64,000 bases of DNA from Notamacropus eugenii. Taxonomy: Eukaryota; Chordata; Mammalia; Diprotodontia; Macropodidae. Made by a program: the position numbers and the translations under genes. The stretch's first letter is position 1. Each line of letters opens with the position of its first letter. Positions 22,342 through 31,539 of the stretch are shown one piece after another. Location of the stretch: the NCBI RefSeq assembly GCF_028372415.1, contig NC_092877.1, positions 211,908,116 through 211,972,115 of the forward strand, written 5' to 3'. The notes under the pieces are model-generated. The model was not told where the DNA came from. It was given only the letters and a program-made list of their open reading frames with translations, and did not search any database.

Positions 22342-22370
22342 CCCCTTTTATCCCCTCCCCCCCCAAACCC
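22342..22370 (-). other. G-rich polypurine tract of the HAL1 3' UTR
   Basis: On plus, C-tracts lie at 22342-22345, 22352-22355, 22357-22364 and 22368-22370. On the element strand these are four G-runs with short loops, compatible with a G-quadruplex. A G-rich polypurine tract near the 3' end is a known feature of mammalian L1. Confidence 0.7.
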
Positions 22371-23265
22371 AAGCATTCTAATTGCCTCTGTGACCAATCT
22401 GCTCTCTCTTCTATCCTCCCTCTCTGCCCTTGTCTCTGTCTTCTCTTTTGTCCTGTAGGGCCAGATAGCTTTCTTTACCCCTTAACCTGTATTTCTTATT
22501 TCCTAGTGGTAAGAACATTACAGTTGATCCTAACACTTTGAGTTCCAACTTCTTTAGCTCCCTCCCTCTCCACCCCTTCCCTTTGGAGGACAAGCAATTC
22601 AATATAGGCCAAATCTGTGTAGTTTTGCAAATGATTTCCATACTAGTTGTGTTGTATAGGACTAACTATATTTCCCTCCATCCTATCCTGTCCCCCATTA
22701 CTTCTATTCTCTTATGATCCTTTCCCTCCCCATGAGTGTCGACCTCGGATTGCATTCTCCTCCCCATGCCCTCCCCTCTATCCTGCCCCCCACCCTGCTT
22801 GTGCCCTTGTCCCCCACTCTCCTGTATTGTGAGATAGGTTTTCCTATCAAAATGAGTGTGCATTTTATTCTTTCCTTTAGTGGAATGTGATGAGAGTAGA
22901 CCTCATGTTTTTCTCTTGCCTCCCCTCTTTATCCCTCCACTAATAAGTCTTTTGCTTGCCTCTTTTATGAGAGATAATATGCCCCATTCAATTTCACCCT
23001 TTCTCCTCCCAATATTTCTCTCTCACTGCTTGATTTCATTTTTTTTTTTAAGATATGATCCCATCCTCTTCAATTCACTCTGTGCACTCTGTCTCTATGT
23101 ATGTGTGCGTGTGTGCATGTGTGTGTGTGTACTCCCACCCAGTACCCAGATACTGAAATGTTTCAAGAGTTACAAATATTGTCTTTCCATGTAGGAATGT
23201 AAACAGTTCAACTTTAGTAAGTCCCTTATGACTTCTCTTTGCTGTTCACCTTTTCATGGTCCTCT

Positions 23266-24354
23266 TCATTCTTGTGTTTGAAAGTCAAATTTTCTTTTCA
23301 GCTCTGGTCTTTTCATCAAGAAAACCTGAAAATCCTCCATTTCATTGAAAGACCATTTTTTCTCCTGAAGTATTATACTCAGTTTTGCTGGGTAGGTGAT
23401 TCTTGGTTTTAGTCCTAGTTCCTTTGACTTCTGGAATATCCTATTCCATTCCCTTCGATCCCTTAATGTAGAGGGTGCTAGATCTTGTGTTATCTTGATT
23501 GTATTTCCACAATACTTGAATTGTTTCTTTCTAGCTGCTTGCAATATTTTCTCTTTGACCTGGGAATTCTGGAATTTGGCCACAATGTTCCTAGGAGTTT
23601 CTCCTTTTGGATCTCTTTCATGCGGTGTTCTGTGGATTCCTTGAATATTTATTTTGCCCTCTGGTTCTAGAATCTCAGGGCAGTTTTCCTTGATAATTTC
23701 ATGGAAGATGATGTCTAGGCTCTTCTTTTGATCATGGTTTTCAGGTAGTCCCAGAATTTTTACATTGTCTCTCCTGATTCTATTTTCCAGGTCAGTTGTT
23801 TTTCCAATAAGATATTTCACATTATCTTCCATTTTTCCAATCTTCTCGCTATGTTCTGTGATATCTGTCTTTCTCATAAAGTCCTTAGCGTCCATCTGTG
23901 CCATTCTAGTTTTGAAAGAACTATTTTCTTCAGTGAGCTTTTGAATCTCCTTTTCCATTTGGCTAATTCTGCTTTTGAAAGCATTCTTCTCCTCATTGGC
24001 TTTTTGAACCTCTTTTGCCAATTGAGTTAGGCTAGTTTTCAAGGTGTTAATTTCTTCAACATTTTTTTGGTTCTCCTTTAGCAGGGAGCTGATCTGCTTT
24101 TCATGCTTCTCTTTCATCCCTCTCATTTCTCTTCCCAGTTTTTCCTCCACCTCTCTAACTTGATTTTCAAAATTCTTTTTGAGCTCTTCCATGGCCTGAG
24201 CCCATTGGGTGGGCTGGGACACAGAATCCTTGATTTCTGTGTCTTTGCCTGATGGTAAGCATTGTTCTTCCTCATCAGAAAGGAAGGGAGGAAATGTCTG
24301 TTGTCCCAGAAAGTAGCCTTCGATAGTTTTATTTCTTTTCCCTTTTCTGGGCAT
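23266..24354 (-). CDS. HAL1 ORF1 protein (L1 ORF1p-type RNA-binding chaperone), 362 aa
   Basis: Uninterrupted frame. I start it at MPRKGKRNKT (24354) rather than the upstream in-frame Met at 24447, because basic MPRK/MPKRK-type starts are usual for L1 ORF1p; the upstream 31 codons look like 5' UTR. Domains by residue: basic N-terminus 1-12; long heptad-rich coiled coil about 53-195, the trimerisation region; RNA-recognition-motif-like domain about 197-290, beginning RRDNVKILGLPE; C-terminal domain about 291-350 with TYPAKLSIILQ. L1 ORF1p coats its RNA in cytoplasmic particles and acts as a nucleic-acid chaperone. Here no ORF2 follows, so mobility would need L1 ORF2 protein in trans. A decayed relative is at 46930-47850. 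Whether it is expressed cannot be judged. Confidence 0.88.
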   Translation of the reverse strand: MPRKGKRNKTIEGYFLGQQTFPPFLSDEEEQCLPSGKDTEIKDSVSQPTQWAQAMEELKKNFENQVREVEEKLGREMRGMKEKHEKQISSLLKENQKNVEEINTLKTSLTQLAKEVQKANEEKNAFKSRISQMEKEIQKLTEENSSFKTRMAQMDAKDFMRKTDITEHSEKIGKMEDNVKYLIGKTTDLENRIRRDNVKILGLPENHDQKKSLDIIFHEIIKENCPEILEPEGKINIQGIHRTPHERDPKGETPRNIVAKFQNSQVKEKILQAARKKQFKYCGNTIKITQDLAPSTLRDRREWNRIFQKSKELGLKPRITYPAKLSIILQEKKWSFNEMEDFQVFLMKRPELKRKFDFQTQE

Positions 24355-25191
24355 TCTCCCCAGCCAGTGACTTGACCTCTGGATATTCTCCTCACACCCA
24401 CCTCGCCTCCTGGTCCTCCCAGCCAGCGTTTGGGAACTGAGATTCAAATGCTGCTTCCCGCCTTAGGGCTTTTGGGGGGGGAAGGGCTGCTATTCAGTAT
24501 GAGATTATGTTCAGGTGGTCAGGTTGGGGCAGGGCCACCTCTCAGGCTCAGTTCCCTCAGGGGGTTTATGCACAGACCTTCCACAATGGATTCAGGCTCC
24601 CACCCACTTGGGGAGCCCCTGTCTGCAGCCGCCTCTCAGCTTCTACCTCCCGGGGGGCCCGAGCCATGGGGGCACCCCACTCCCCTCTCGACCCGCCAAA
24701 GAGACTCTCTCACTGACTCTCGTGACCTGTGGGTGGAGGAACTTGTGCGGCTGCTGGAGATCCTGTCCCTGAAGCCTGCTCGGATCTGTACCTCTCGGTG
24801 CCAGGCCGCAGCAGGTCTGGGCTGGGCTCCGTGTCTGCAGCACGACGGACCTTTTGCAAGAGGTTTGCAGTTCCCTCTGTGGGTGGAGGGACCCGCGTGG
24901 CCGCTGGAGATCCCGTCCCCGAAGCCCGCTCGGATCTTTTCCTCTGGGTGCTGTGGCCGCTGCAGGGCTGCACTCAGCTCCCAGTCCCGGCGCCCAGTCC
25001 GCAGCGCGAAGGACCCCCCGCGAGAGGTTTTCAGGTCTCTCTGGAACAGAAATCTCCCTCGCTCCAATATTCCGTGGCCTCTGGGTGCAGAATTCACCGT
25101 GAGTTGGTCCCCTCTAGCCGTTCTGTGGGTTGTGGGTTCGGAGCTATGTGTATGTGAGCCTTTCTACTCTGCCATCTTGGCTCCGCCCCCC
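24355..25191 (-). promoter_or_regulatory. HAL1 5' UTR, presumed internal promoter
   Basis: GC-rich (in contrast to its surroundings) and L1-like at its very 5' end. L1-type 5' UTRs carry an internal RNA polymerase II promoter, so the same is inferred here. It contains two tandem units (24727-24876 and 24877-25042). The long open frames on both strands here, up to 255 codons on plus, are explained by high GC and have no recognisable domain. Confidence 0.7.
24727..25042 (-). repeat. Two tandem ~150/166-bp units in the HAL1 5' UTR
   Basis: On plus, both units begin CTGTGGGTGGAGG (24727 and 24877), continue with GCTGGAGATCC/TGTCCCTGAAGCC-type blocks and CTCGGATCT, and end with GAGAGGTTT/CAAGAGGTTT followed by a CCCT/CTCT end. 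The offset is 150 bp. The arrangement resembles the monomer arrays of rodent L1 promoters; whether this is a family trait or specific to this copy is unknown. Confidence 0.75.
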
Positions 25192-25204
25192 CTCTAGTCT
25201 TTTT
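25192..25204. repeat. Right target-site duplication of the HAL1
   Basis: CTCTAGTCTTTTT, identical to 22270-22282, directly after the 5' end of the element. Confidence 0.9.
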
Positions 25205-25292
25205 CTATCAGGCTTCAGATCAGGCGCCTTCATCATCTCCCTTCCTCCTTACCCCTTTCACCTTTCTTTTATGCATTGTCTCCCTCCATTTG

Positions 25293-25600
25293 GGCAGCTA
25301 GGTGGTGCAGCGGATAGAGCAGGAGTCAGGAGGGCCTGAGTTCAAATTTCACCTCAGACACTTGACACTCACTAGCTGTGTGACCTTGAGCAAGTCACTT
25401 AACCCCAATTGCCTCATCCTGGGTCATCTCCAGTCATTGTGATGAATATCTGGTCACTGGATCCAGATGGCTCTGCAGGAGAAGTGAGGCTGGTGACCTG
25501 CACAGCCCTCACTCACTCAAAACAAAGTAAGTGCAAATCATGTCATTATTTCTCTGATGCCATGCTCTTCTTCTGCAAGGAAGGACGAACACACACACCT
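25293..25600 (+). mobile_element. Full-length marsupial tRNA-related SINE, young-looking
   Basis: Head GGCAGCTAGGTGGTGCAGC, B-box-like GAGTTCAAATTTC, then AAGTCACTTAACCCCAATTG, the special tail (CTGGTCACTGGATCCAGATG; AGTGAGGCTGGTGACCTGC) and AAGGACGAACACACAC. Flanked by TCCATTTG at 25285-25292 and 25601-25608. Very similar, by eye roughly nine bases in ten, to 58970-59280. Confidence 0.88.
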
Positions 25601-25611
25601 TCCATTTGAAA

Positions 25612-25722
25612 ATAGCTCCTTGAGGGCGGAAGTTGCCCATTTCTCAGGTTGTTTTTGTATTCACAGCGCTTTGCTCTGTGCCTAGCACATAAACTCTTTA
25701 ATAAATGCTTGTTGACATGATT
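25612..25722 (+). mobile_element. L2 LINE extreme 3' end
   Basis: CTCCTTGAGGGCGGAAG, TGTGCCTAGCACATAAAC and TTTAATAAATGCTTGTTGAC. Confidence 0.75.
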
Positions 25723-26099
25723 TGATTTAAATTTTCAGCATCCAGTGGATCTGTGAACTCATCTGTTCATTCCCTCCAACTACCAGGATTACGACCCTCA
25801 GCTGGTCTTTCCAGTGCTACCGTTAGCTTGCCATAAACACTGGGGGCATCTTCTCTTTTTTGTGACACGCCGGGGATACCTCCCTTATTCTCAATTTGCA
25901 TCCTTTAGTAGCTTAATAACAGGTGGCTGAAATCATGCATGAATTAAGACTCCGGTCCCCCATCCCACAGTGTCCATGAAATCGATCTATCAATCAATAA
26001 GCACATAGGAAGAAGCTACAACTTGCCAGGCACTGGGGCTGCAAAGATGAAAATCATAGAGTCGTTGCCCTCAGGCAGCTTACAATCCAGCCTCTTTGG

Positions 26100-26896
26100 A
26101 TCTTTAGCTATTTTTTGGAACTGCTCTCCTCAGCCGCGGCCCCCCCCCCCTCCAATCTTCATTCTCCCCTCTTCCTGTCACTGCATAGTCAGACTAAAGA
26201 AGGAAGGTTACTCATCTTTGGAGAACGCAAAATCCAGCCGTGGGGGTGGGTCTGTGTGGGGGAAGGGGAGTCTGGGCACAGGGGTGGGAGGAGCGGGGTT
26301 GGGGGCTAGCTGGGCATTGCGCGGCCCTCTGGTGTCCCCAGGGGCCGCTGCGGTGGCAGCCTCAGCCGGGGAAGAGGACAGAGGGAGGAGCCCAGCCCCG
26401 GGCCAAGGGGAGTGGACTCTGCTGAGTGCCGGGAAGAGAAGAAGGGGATGAAGCTAAGGGGATCAGAGGACTGAAGGCCGCCAGGGAGGTGGGGGGTGGA
26501 TTGGGCATCGGGGCTGGGTCTCCCCCAGCTACTGCCCCCCGCCTTTTGCGTGGAAACGCGCTTCCTCTTCCGTCCTCCCCCTACTCTCCTCCTCCTCTTC
26601 CTCGGGATCCCAGAGGTAAAGTCCCGGCAGGGGTAGGAGGACCTCGCAACTTGTCGCTCCTCAGATTGCGACTGTCGGGAGACTCACTCCTTGACCGCCC
26701 CCCAGGCAGAGATATCCCGAGAGTCGGGGTGCAATCAGACGGGCAAAAAGTTGTCCCCGAGAAGCTCGAACAGCCACAGGAAAAAGGACTGGACTTTCGG
26801 GTCCCCTTGATCAGCCGCTGCCTAGTGAGAGCCCGAGTCCCGGGGGTGGAGGGTGGCAGAAGCTTCCCGGAGCCATCTCGGGCTCATTTCGGGGAA
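26100..26896 (+). promoter_or_regulatory. RAB20: RAB20 GC-rich promoter and 5' UTR (CpG-island-like)
   Basis: GC content and CpG frequency rise sharply here (for example GGCATTGCGCGGCCC near 26315 and many GGGG/CCCC runs), while the flanks are AT-rich repeats. There is no TATA box at a convincing place, as is usual for CpG-type promoters of housekeeping-like GTPase genes. The start site cannot be placed from sequence alone. ATGs occur upstream of the RAB20 start, one of them in frame at 26426 with no stop before 26897. Confidence 0.65.
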
Positions 26897-27068
26897 ATGA
26901 GGAAGCCAGACGTGAAGATTGTGCTCCTGGGGGACATGAACGTGGGCAAGACCTCGCTGCTCCACAGGTACATGGAGAGGCGCTTCCAAGAAACTGTCAG
27001 CACGGTCGGGGGAGCCTTCTACCTGAAGCAGTGGCGGTCCTACAACATTTCCATCTGGGACACTGCAG
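26897..27068 (+). CDS. RAB20: RAB20 coding exon 1 (Ras-related small GTPase), N-terminal 57 codons plus one base
   Basis: Starts MRKPDVKIVLLGDMNVGKT and matches the RAB20 N-terminus almost residue for residue, as I recall human RAB20. Visible parts: P-loop GDMNVGKT (residues 12-19) for GTP phosphate binding; switch I region with STVGGAF (35-41), RAB20-type rather than the usual Rab TIGVDF; and WDTAG (54-58), the G3 motif, interrupted by the intron in its glycine codon. RAB20 acts on phagosome and endosome maturation and is hypoxia-inducible in other mammals (known, not seen here). The start has a purine at -3. The exon ends at CAG|GTAACT, a strong donor, in phase 1. Exon 2, with the rest of the GTPase fold and the C-terminal prenylation cysteines, is not in the window; no open frame downstream matches it. 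Confidence 0.96.
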
Positions 27069-27137
27069 GTAACTGCCTCGCCCGGGCTTCTCCCCGGGCA
27101 GCCTTGCTCTCTTTCTTTTCTAAAAACTTTAGAAGCT

Positions 27138-27303
27138 GAAAGTCATTTAACCTGAGAAAGTCATTTAACCTTGTTTGCCTCAGTTTCCTCATCTGTAAAG
27201 TGAGCTGGAAAAGGAAATGGCAAACTACTCCAATGTCTTTGCCAAGAAAACCCCAAATGGGGTCATGGAGATTCAGGAACGACTGAAACAATTGAACACC
27301 ACA
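27138..27303 (+). mobile_element. MAR1-type CORE-SINE, 3' two thirds
   Basis: AAAGTCATTTAACCTTGTTT, core TGCCTCAGTTTCCTCATCTG, tail AGCTGGAAAAGGAAATGGCA and GACTGAAACAATTGAACACC. It starts about 70 bp downstream of the RAB20 splice donor. Confidence 0.88.
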
Positions 27304-27404
27304 CTATGTGCAAGCCTTAGAGGTCATCTGGTCCAAACCCCGAGGATCAGAAAGGTGAAGTTTACACGGCCGGGGTAGTCATTGCCTAATTCGAGTCTAG
27401 GGGC

Positions 27405-27525
27405 TTATGTTGTCTCCCCTCCTTAGAAGGTAAGCTCTTTGAGGGAAAAGGTTATTTTCGCTTTTTCTTTGAATCCTCATCGCTTAGCTCAGTCCCTGGC
27501 TCAACACACGCTTGCTGAAGTGATT
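27405..27525 (+). mobile_element. L2 LINE extreme 3' end, decayed
   Basis: AAGGTAAGCTCTTTGAGGGA, TCGCTTAGCTCAGTCCCTGG and an ACACGCTTGCTGAAGTG end. Confidence 0.6.
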
Positions 27526-27639
27526 CCACACCAATACTGCCTCTCACTTCTGGGAGAAGGGGCAACGACTCCTATAGAAATTTGGGAGGGAGGCTTCCAT
27601 TCAGGAAAAGGTCTTAAAGAAAGAAAAGGATCTCTGCAG

Positions 27640-27838
27640 AGAAATGATAGGATTTCGAGCTGGTTAAGAAATCTTGCAGGTTCAGTTCAGCCCAGTCGTT
27701 TTACAGACGTGGAAACTGAGGTCTAGGGAGTTGAGGTACGCTGTCCAACGTCACACAGGTAGAAGAATCTGGTTCGAATTAGGATATTCTAGCTCCGAAT
27801 CTTATCTCATTGCACCAGCCTTCCTCTTTAGCTCACTC
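27640..27838 (-). mobile_element. MIR CORE-SINE, antisense
   Basis: CGTTTTACAGACGTGGAAAC core and TGAGGTCTAGGGAGTTGAGG, followed by ACGTCACACAGGTAGAAG. Confidence 0.7.
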
Positions 27839-28193
27839 CTCACTGTCTCCTAGCTAACTGGAGTTTTCCCATCCTCCTTGTCCTCTCAACTATACTGTCC
27901 TACAGTTCCCTTTCCTTCCGTTTCTTTGCACCTCTGGGGAGGTGAAAGATCACTATGCTAAAGGATTCCTTTGTCAAGTTACTCTTTTAAAGTAGTACTT
28001 CCATTTGAATCTGCCTAGGGATTCTCTTCTTTGGCCCTAGATGGAGGCTACCCAGGAAATGTAGCCCTTAAACTTGAATTGTAATCATATTCTCCACATG
28101 CCATATAACAGTGCCAAGTATAACCTTATTTTTTCTTTTACCATTGATAAGGTAAGATAAGTGACCATTTGAGACTTTCCTTTTCCTTAGAGT

Positions 28194-28195
<2 letters not shown>

Positions 28196-28263
<68 letters not shown>

Positions 28264-28330
28264 CAGAGAGAGAGAGAGACAGAGAGAGAGAGAGAGGGAG
28301 GGAGGGAGGGAGAGACACAGAGAGAGAGGT
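28196..28330. repeat. (GA)n microsatellite
   Basis: Long pure AG array to 28256, then GACA-interrupted and GGGA-type units. Confidence 0.97.
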
Positions 28331-28334
28331 CTTT

Positions 28335-29000
28335 CTTGTTTGGTGGGATTTATGACTTTTTTAGATGTAACTATTAGAGGCTAAACTTAGGTCTCAATTT
28401 GCTAAGTCTACGGAGTGGAACTGATAATTGCCCATTCCCCCTGAAAAGAATGAATCCAGTAAATGAAGAAATAATGTACCACTTTTTTTTGGTGGCTGAA
28501 GCTTCAAGATGCAGCTTCTCTGATGCTAGCATTTTAAAGAGTGACAAATGCACAAGGATCCTTCCCAAGGTTTTTAATTGCCAACTGTGTGCCCCTAGTT
28601 CTGCTGAGTAAACATGATTTTAATTGACTCTGTTTTTTAAATTGGTTAAACCAAATGAATTTGAATTAATGAAGTTCAGGATCACACTGTATTTGCATTT
28701 CTTTTTTTATAAGATTCTGATTAAAATGGGGAGATAGTTTTCATAACAATCCTTTGAAACTGAACTCGCCCATATAAAAACTCCCCCCTCTGAAGTTCCA
28801 AGATATGGCATTACTTTTGTTTTATGCACAAACTCATTGAGTTCCAAAATTATACCTCCTTATTCTTTTCTTTAATATTCGATCTTAACTCTAGAGGTGG
28901 TCATATATAATCAACAGGTATTTTTGGAAAGGTGGTATGTGTAATCCTCAAGTAACTGTTTTCTGATTGGTCTATGTGCTGGGAATGGTGTAAAATTCCT
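28335..29000. other. Repeat-poor intron sequence
   Basis: Nothing recognised on either strand. Confidence 0.35.
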
Positions 29001-29005
29001 GTCCA

Positions 29006-29265
29006 AAGTAAGGTACATCAGATAGAGCACTGGTCCTGGAGTCAGGAAGACTCATCTTCCTGAGTTCAAATCTGGCCTCATACACTTACTAGCTGTGTGA
29101 CCCTGGGAAAGTCATTTAATCTTGTTTGCCTCAGTTTCCTCATCTGTAAAATGAATTGGAGAAGGAAATGGCAGACTACTCCAGTGTCTTCGTCAAGAAA
29201 ACCCTAAATGGGCTCATGGAGATTCAGGAATGACTGAAACAACTAAACAGCACACTTGTATGCAA
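29006..29265 (+). mobile_element. MAR1-type CORE-SINE
   Basis: Head ATAGAGCACTGGTCCTGGAG, B-box GAGTTCAAATCTGG, core TGCCTCAGTTTCCTCATCTG, tail ATGACTGAAACAACTAAACA. Full-length except for the first bases. Confidence 0.9.
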
Positions 29266-29269
29266 GCCT

Positions 29270-30180
29270 TGAGATATAAATAGAAAATGTGAAAATCATC
29301 TCTGCCCTCAAGGAACTTAATTTCTACTTGGGGTAGTGGTGGAAAAAAGTTTGTTTAGTGGTGTCCCCTCTGGGATCTGGTGTTAGGGAATAGGACCCTC
29401 CTCAGAGGCCAATATCAAACTTCTATAATGGGTTATGTTTCTGGATATATTACTCAAACTCTGCCGTATCTGAGTCCAAGTAATAAGCTGAGAGAGTTTA
29501 TGGAGTAACATTTGTATTTATTTCAGTACTACTTTTTGCATTTTCTTCATCAGAACAAGGACATCTATAGCAAGCATATTAATCACCAGAGAATTTTGAA
29601 ATACTGCTGATGTGATGATGCCCTAGATATTTTTGCCGAGTTTCCTGCTGCAACACGCTGAGATTTCCTGGATGTTTAGTTTCTTTTTTGCTGTTTGAAA
29701 AATGCCAAGTGTTTGTATTTAGGAGTATTGGGAGGAGCAATGAGGAAAACCTAGGAGGTGTCAGTAAAGTCTTCCTCTCTTTCCACATCACTGATTTCCT
29801 GAATTTAGAAACACTTTTGTTTCTTGGAAGTGACCTTGATTTCTTGAAGGTCATATCAGTTAGAGCAAAAACTGTGGGAAGGTTTTATTAAATTGAAAAG
29901 ACTTCAGGCATTCACTCAGTGGTGTCTGTTGCCTGAGAACTGGCACTGTTAAGTTAGAAGCTCCTCAATAAAGGGTCAATGAATTAATGAATAAAAATCA
30001 TTTAATAAGCATGTACTCTGTGATAAGCACTGGAGATGGAAATACAAAAGAAAAAAATAATTTCTTCCCTCAATGAGCTTACATTCTAATGGTAGAGACT
30101 ATAGCTATGGGGCAGTGATAACCTGAAAGAGGTATTTTAGTTTAGAAAATTAGGAGGATGGCAGGTGAAGTTCTAAGGGA
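29270..30180. other. Intron sequence with little recognised
   Basis: Contains an old repeat-like block at 29995-30105 (AGCACTGGAGATGGAAATAC and GAGCTTACATTCTAATGG). The rest is unassigned. Confidence 0.35.
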
Positions 30181-30189
30181 ATGTATTCT

Positions 30190-30400
30190 GGCATCTTTTT
30201 CAGAAACACCTTAAAGTCATAGGATCATAGCTCTGGAAGTTGAAGGGAACTCAGGTCATCAGGTTCAACCCCTTCATTTTGCAAATGAGGAAACCGAGGC
30301 ACAGAGAAATTAGGAGATTTATCCAGGAATCACATAGGTAGTGTCTGAGGTAGGATTTGAACCCAAATCTTCCTGTCTCCCAAGTTCAGTATCCTCTATA
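30190..30400 (-). mobile_element. MIR/MIR3-type CORE-SINE, antisense
   Basis: ATCATAGCTCTGGAAGTTGA, TTTGCAAATGAGGAAACCGA and GTAGGATTTGAACCCAAATC: reversed tail, core and head. Confidence 0.8.
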
Positions 30401-30445
30401 ATATAATATAGATATTATATTATATTATAATACTATAATATTATA
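30395..30445. repeat. AT-rich low-complexity
   Basis: TATAATATAATATAGATATT and similar units. Confidence 0.9.
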
Positions 30446-30620
30446 AAAGTGGTTTACAAACTTTTTGTCTAAGAACCCCTTTATTCTCTTCAATATTATC
30501 GCAAATTCCTTCCCAAATAACTTTTGAATATGAATTATGTTGATTGATATTTACCATTTAAAAATTTTAGTATTATTTTAGTATTGTGAAAATAATTTTG
30601 ACCTCACATACCTCTACAAA
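30446..30620 (+). mobile_element. hAT-type element fragment
   Basis: Starts AAGTGGTTTACAAACTTTTT and carries AAGAACCCCTTTATTCTC and TGATTGATATTTACCAT, like Charlie-type non-autonomous hAT ends. The right end is not found. Confidence 0.5.
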
Positions 30621-30999
30621 GGGAACACTTTATAAGAACTGCTGCTCTTTTATTCTGGTGTTGGGTGAAAGATCCCAAATATGTCTCACTGCAAGACCAG
30701 CTTTCTATTCATTATTCCATGAAGCCAGATGGATATCAGAGGTTATTCTGTTAACAAACCCAGGAGAGTTTTTTAAATTTCCCCCCTATTGGGTGCAGTT
30801 GGTGTGGAATTACAATTTATTATTGGTCTTCATGACCCCAAACAAAAATTTCAAACAGATCTTTATCCAATATACATCAGTCACCATGAAGGGGAGACCA
30901 AGAGTCTAGAAACCATTACGGTTTGCCAACACTCAATCTCCTTAACGAACTGAGAGATATGACAAGCAAGGACAACATGGGATTAGACTATGAATTCAT

Positions 31000-31470
31000 T
31001 TGTCAAATATTACAGAAAGGAGAGCAATAGCAACCTCGCCCCATAAATGAAAAAGCCTTGGTTCTGAAGCTCAAAAGCCCTGAGTCACTCTGACAGAGTC
31101 ATATCGGAAGTGATAACTCAAAGGCTCACTTGTGGAAGAGTTTTCAGTAGTACCAAGTCAACAATTTCCCAGGAGTCTTTCTTCCCCCACTAGTATGAAC
31201 CAGCGCCAGTCCCCATACCCCAGTGGGGGTCCCAGATAAGAATCTTATAAAAATCCACCAAATGTCAAGTGGTAAACCCCAGTCCCTTCAGTGCCCCAGC
31301 AGGTTGCCTAACCCCTTCCAGGATTCCATTGGACTGCCTTATGTCCTTCATTCCTGACCACCCTCAATTATTATCTACCCTCAATAAAGCTACCTTGTGC
31401 TACTTTAGTCTGTCTTATTATGGGCTCCATATTTCCTTGTACTGGACCTTGGAATTCTGAACCTTTCTAA
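31000..31470 (+). mobile_element. LTR-like remnant
   Basis: A TATA-like CTTATAAAAATCC at about 31245 and, ~140 bp further, CTCAATAAAGCTACCTTG with an AATAAA signal, then a ~75-bp tail: an LTR spacing. No retroviral genes are adjacent and the ends are unresolved. Solo and broken if it is an LTR. Confidence 0.4.
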
Positions 31471-31539
31471 GTCTGCATTAAGACAAAGATTATGGGCAGC
31501 ATTACTCTATAAAACATTGAGAATCAATGGAGAGAAAAA

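Larger units (their letters stand above)
22283..25191 (-). mobile_element. Full-length half-L1 (HAL1) retrotransposon
   Basis: Read on minus: a 5' end GGGGGCGGAGCCAAGATGGC at about 25190-25171, a GC-rich 5' UTR to about 24355, an intact ORF1 (24354-23266), then a ~1-kb 3' UTR ending in AATAAA and an A-tail (T-run on plus, up to 22290). There is no endonuclease or reverse transcriptase between ORF1 and the 3' UTR, which is the known layout of HAL1, a non-autonomous ORF1-only L1 derivative described in mammals including opossum. Perfect 13-bp target duplications (22270-22282, 25192-25204) and an uninterrupted ORF1 point to a young insertion. It lies between intergenic DNA and the RAB20 promoter, in opposite orientation to RAB20. 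Confidence 0.9.

Noticed and set aside
22856-23194. 112-codon plus-strand frame with hydrophobic and Val/Cys-rich end
   Set aside because: Antisense to the HAL1 3' UTR; the Val/Cys end is a TG microsatellite.
24636-25097. 153-codon minus-strand frame in the HAL1 5' UTR
   Set aside because: GC-driven open frame upstream of the real ORF1, without a domain; it overlaps other equally long frames.
26023-26451. 142-codon frame upstream of RAB20
   Set aside because: GC-rich promoter/5' UTR, different frame from RAB20, no recognisable domain; the start lies in an old repeat-like segment.
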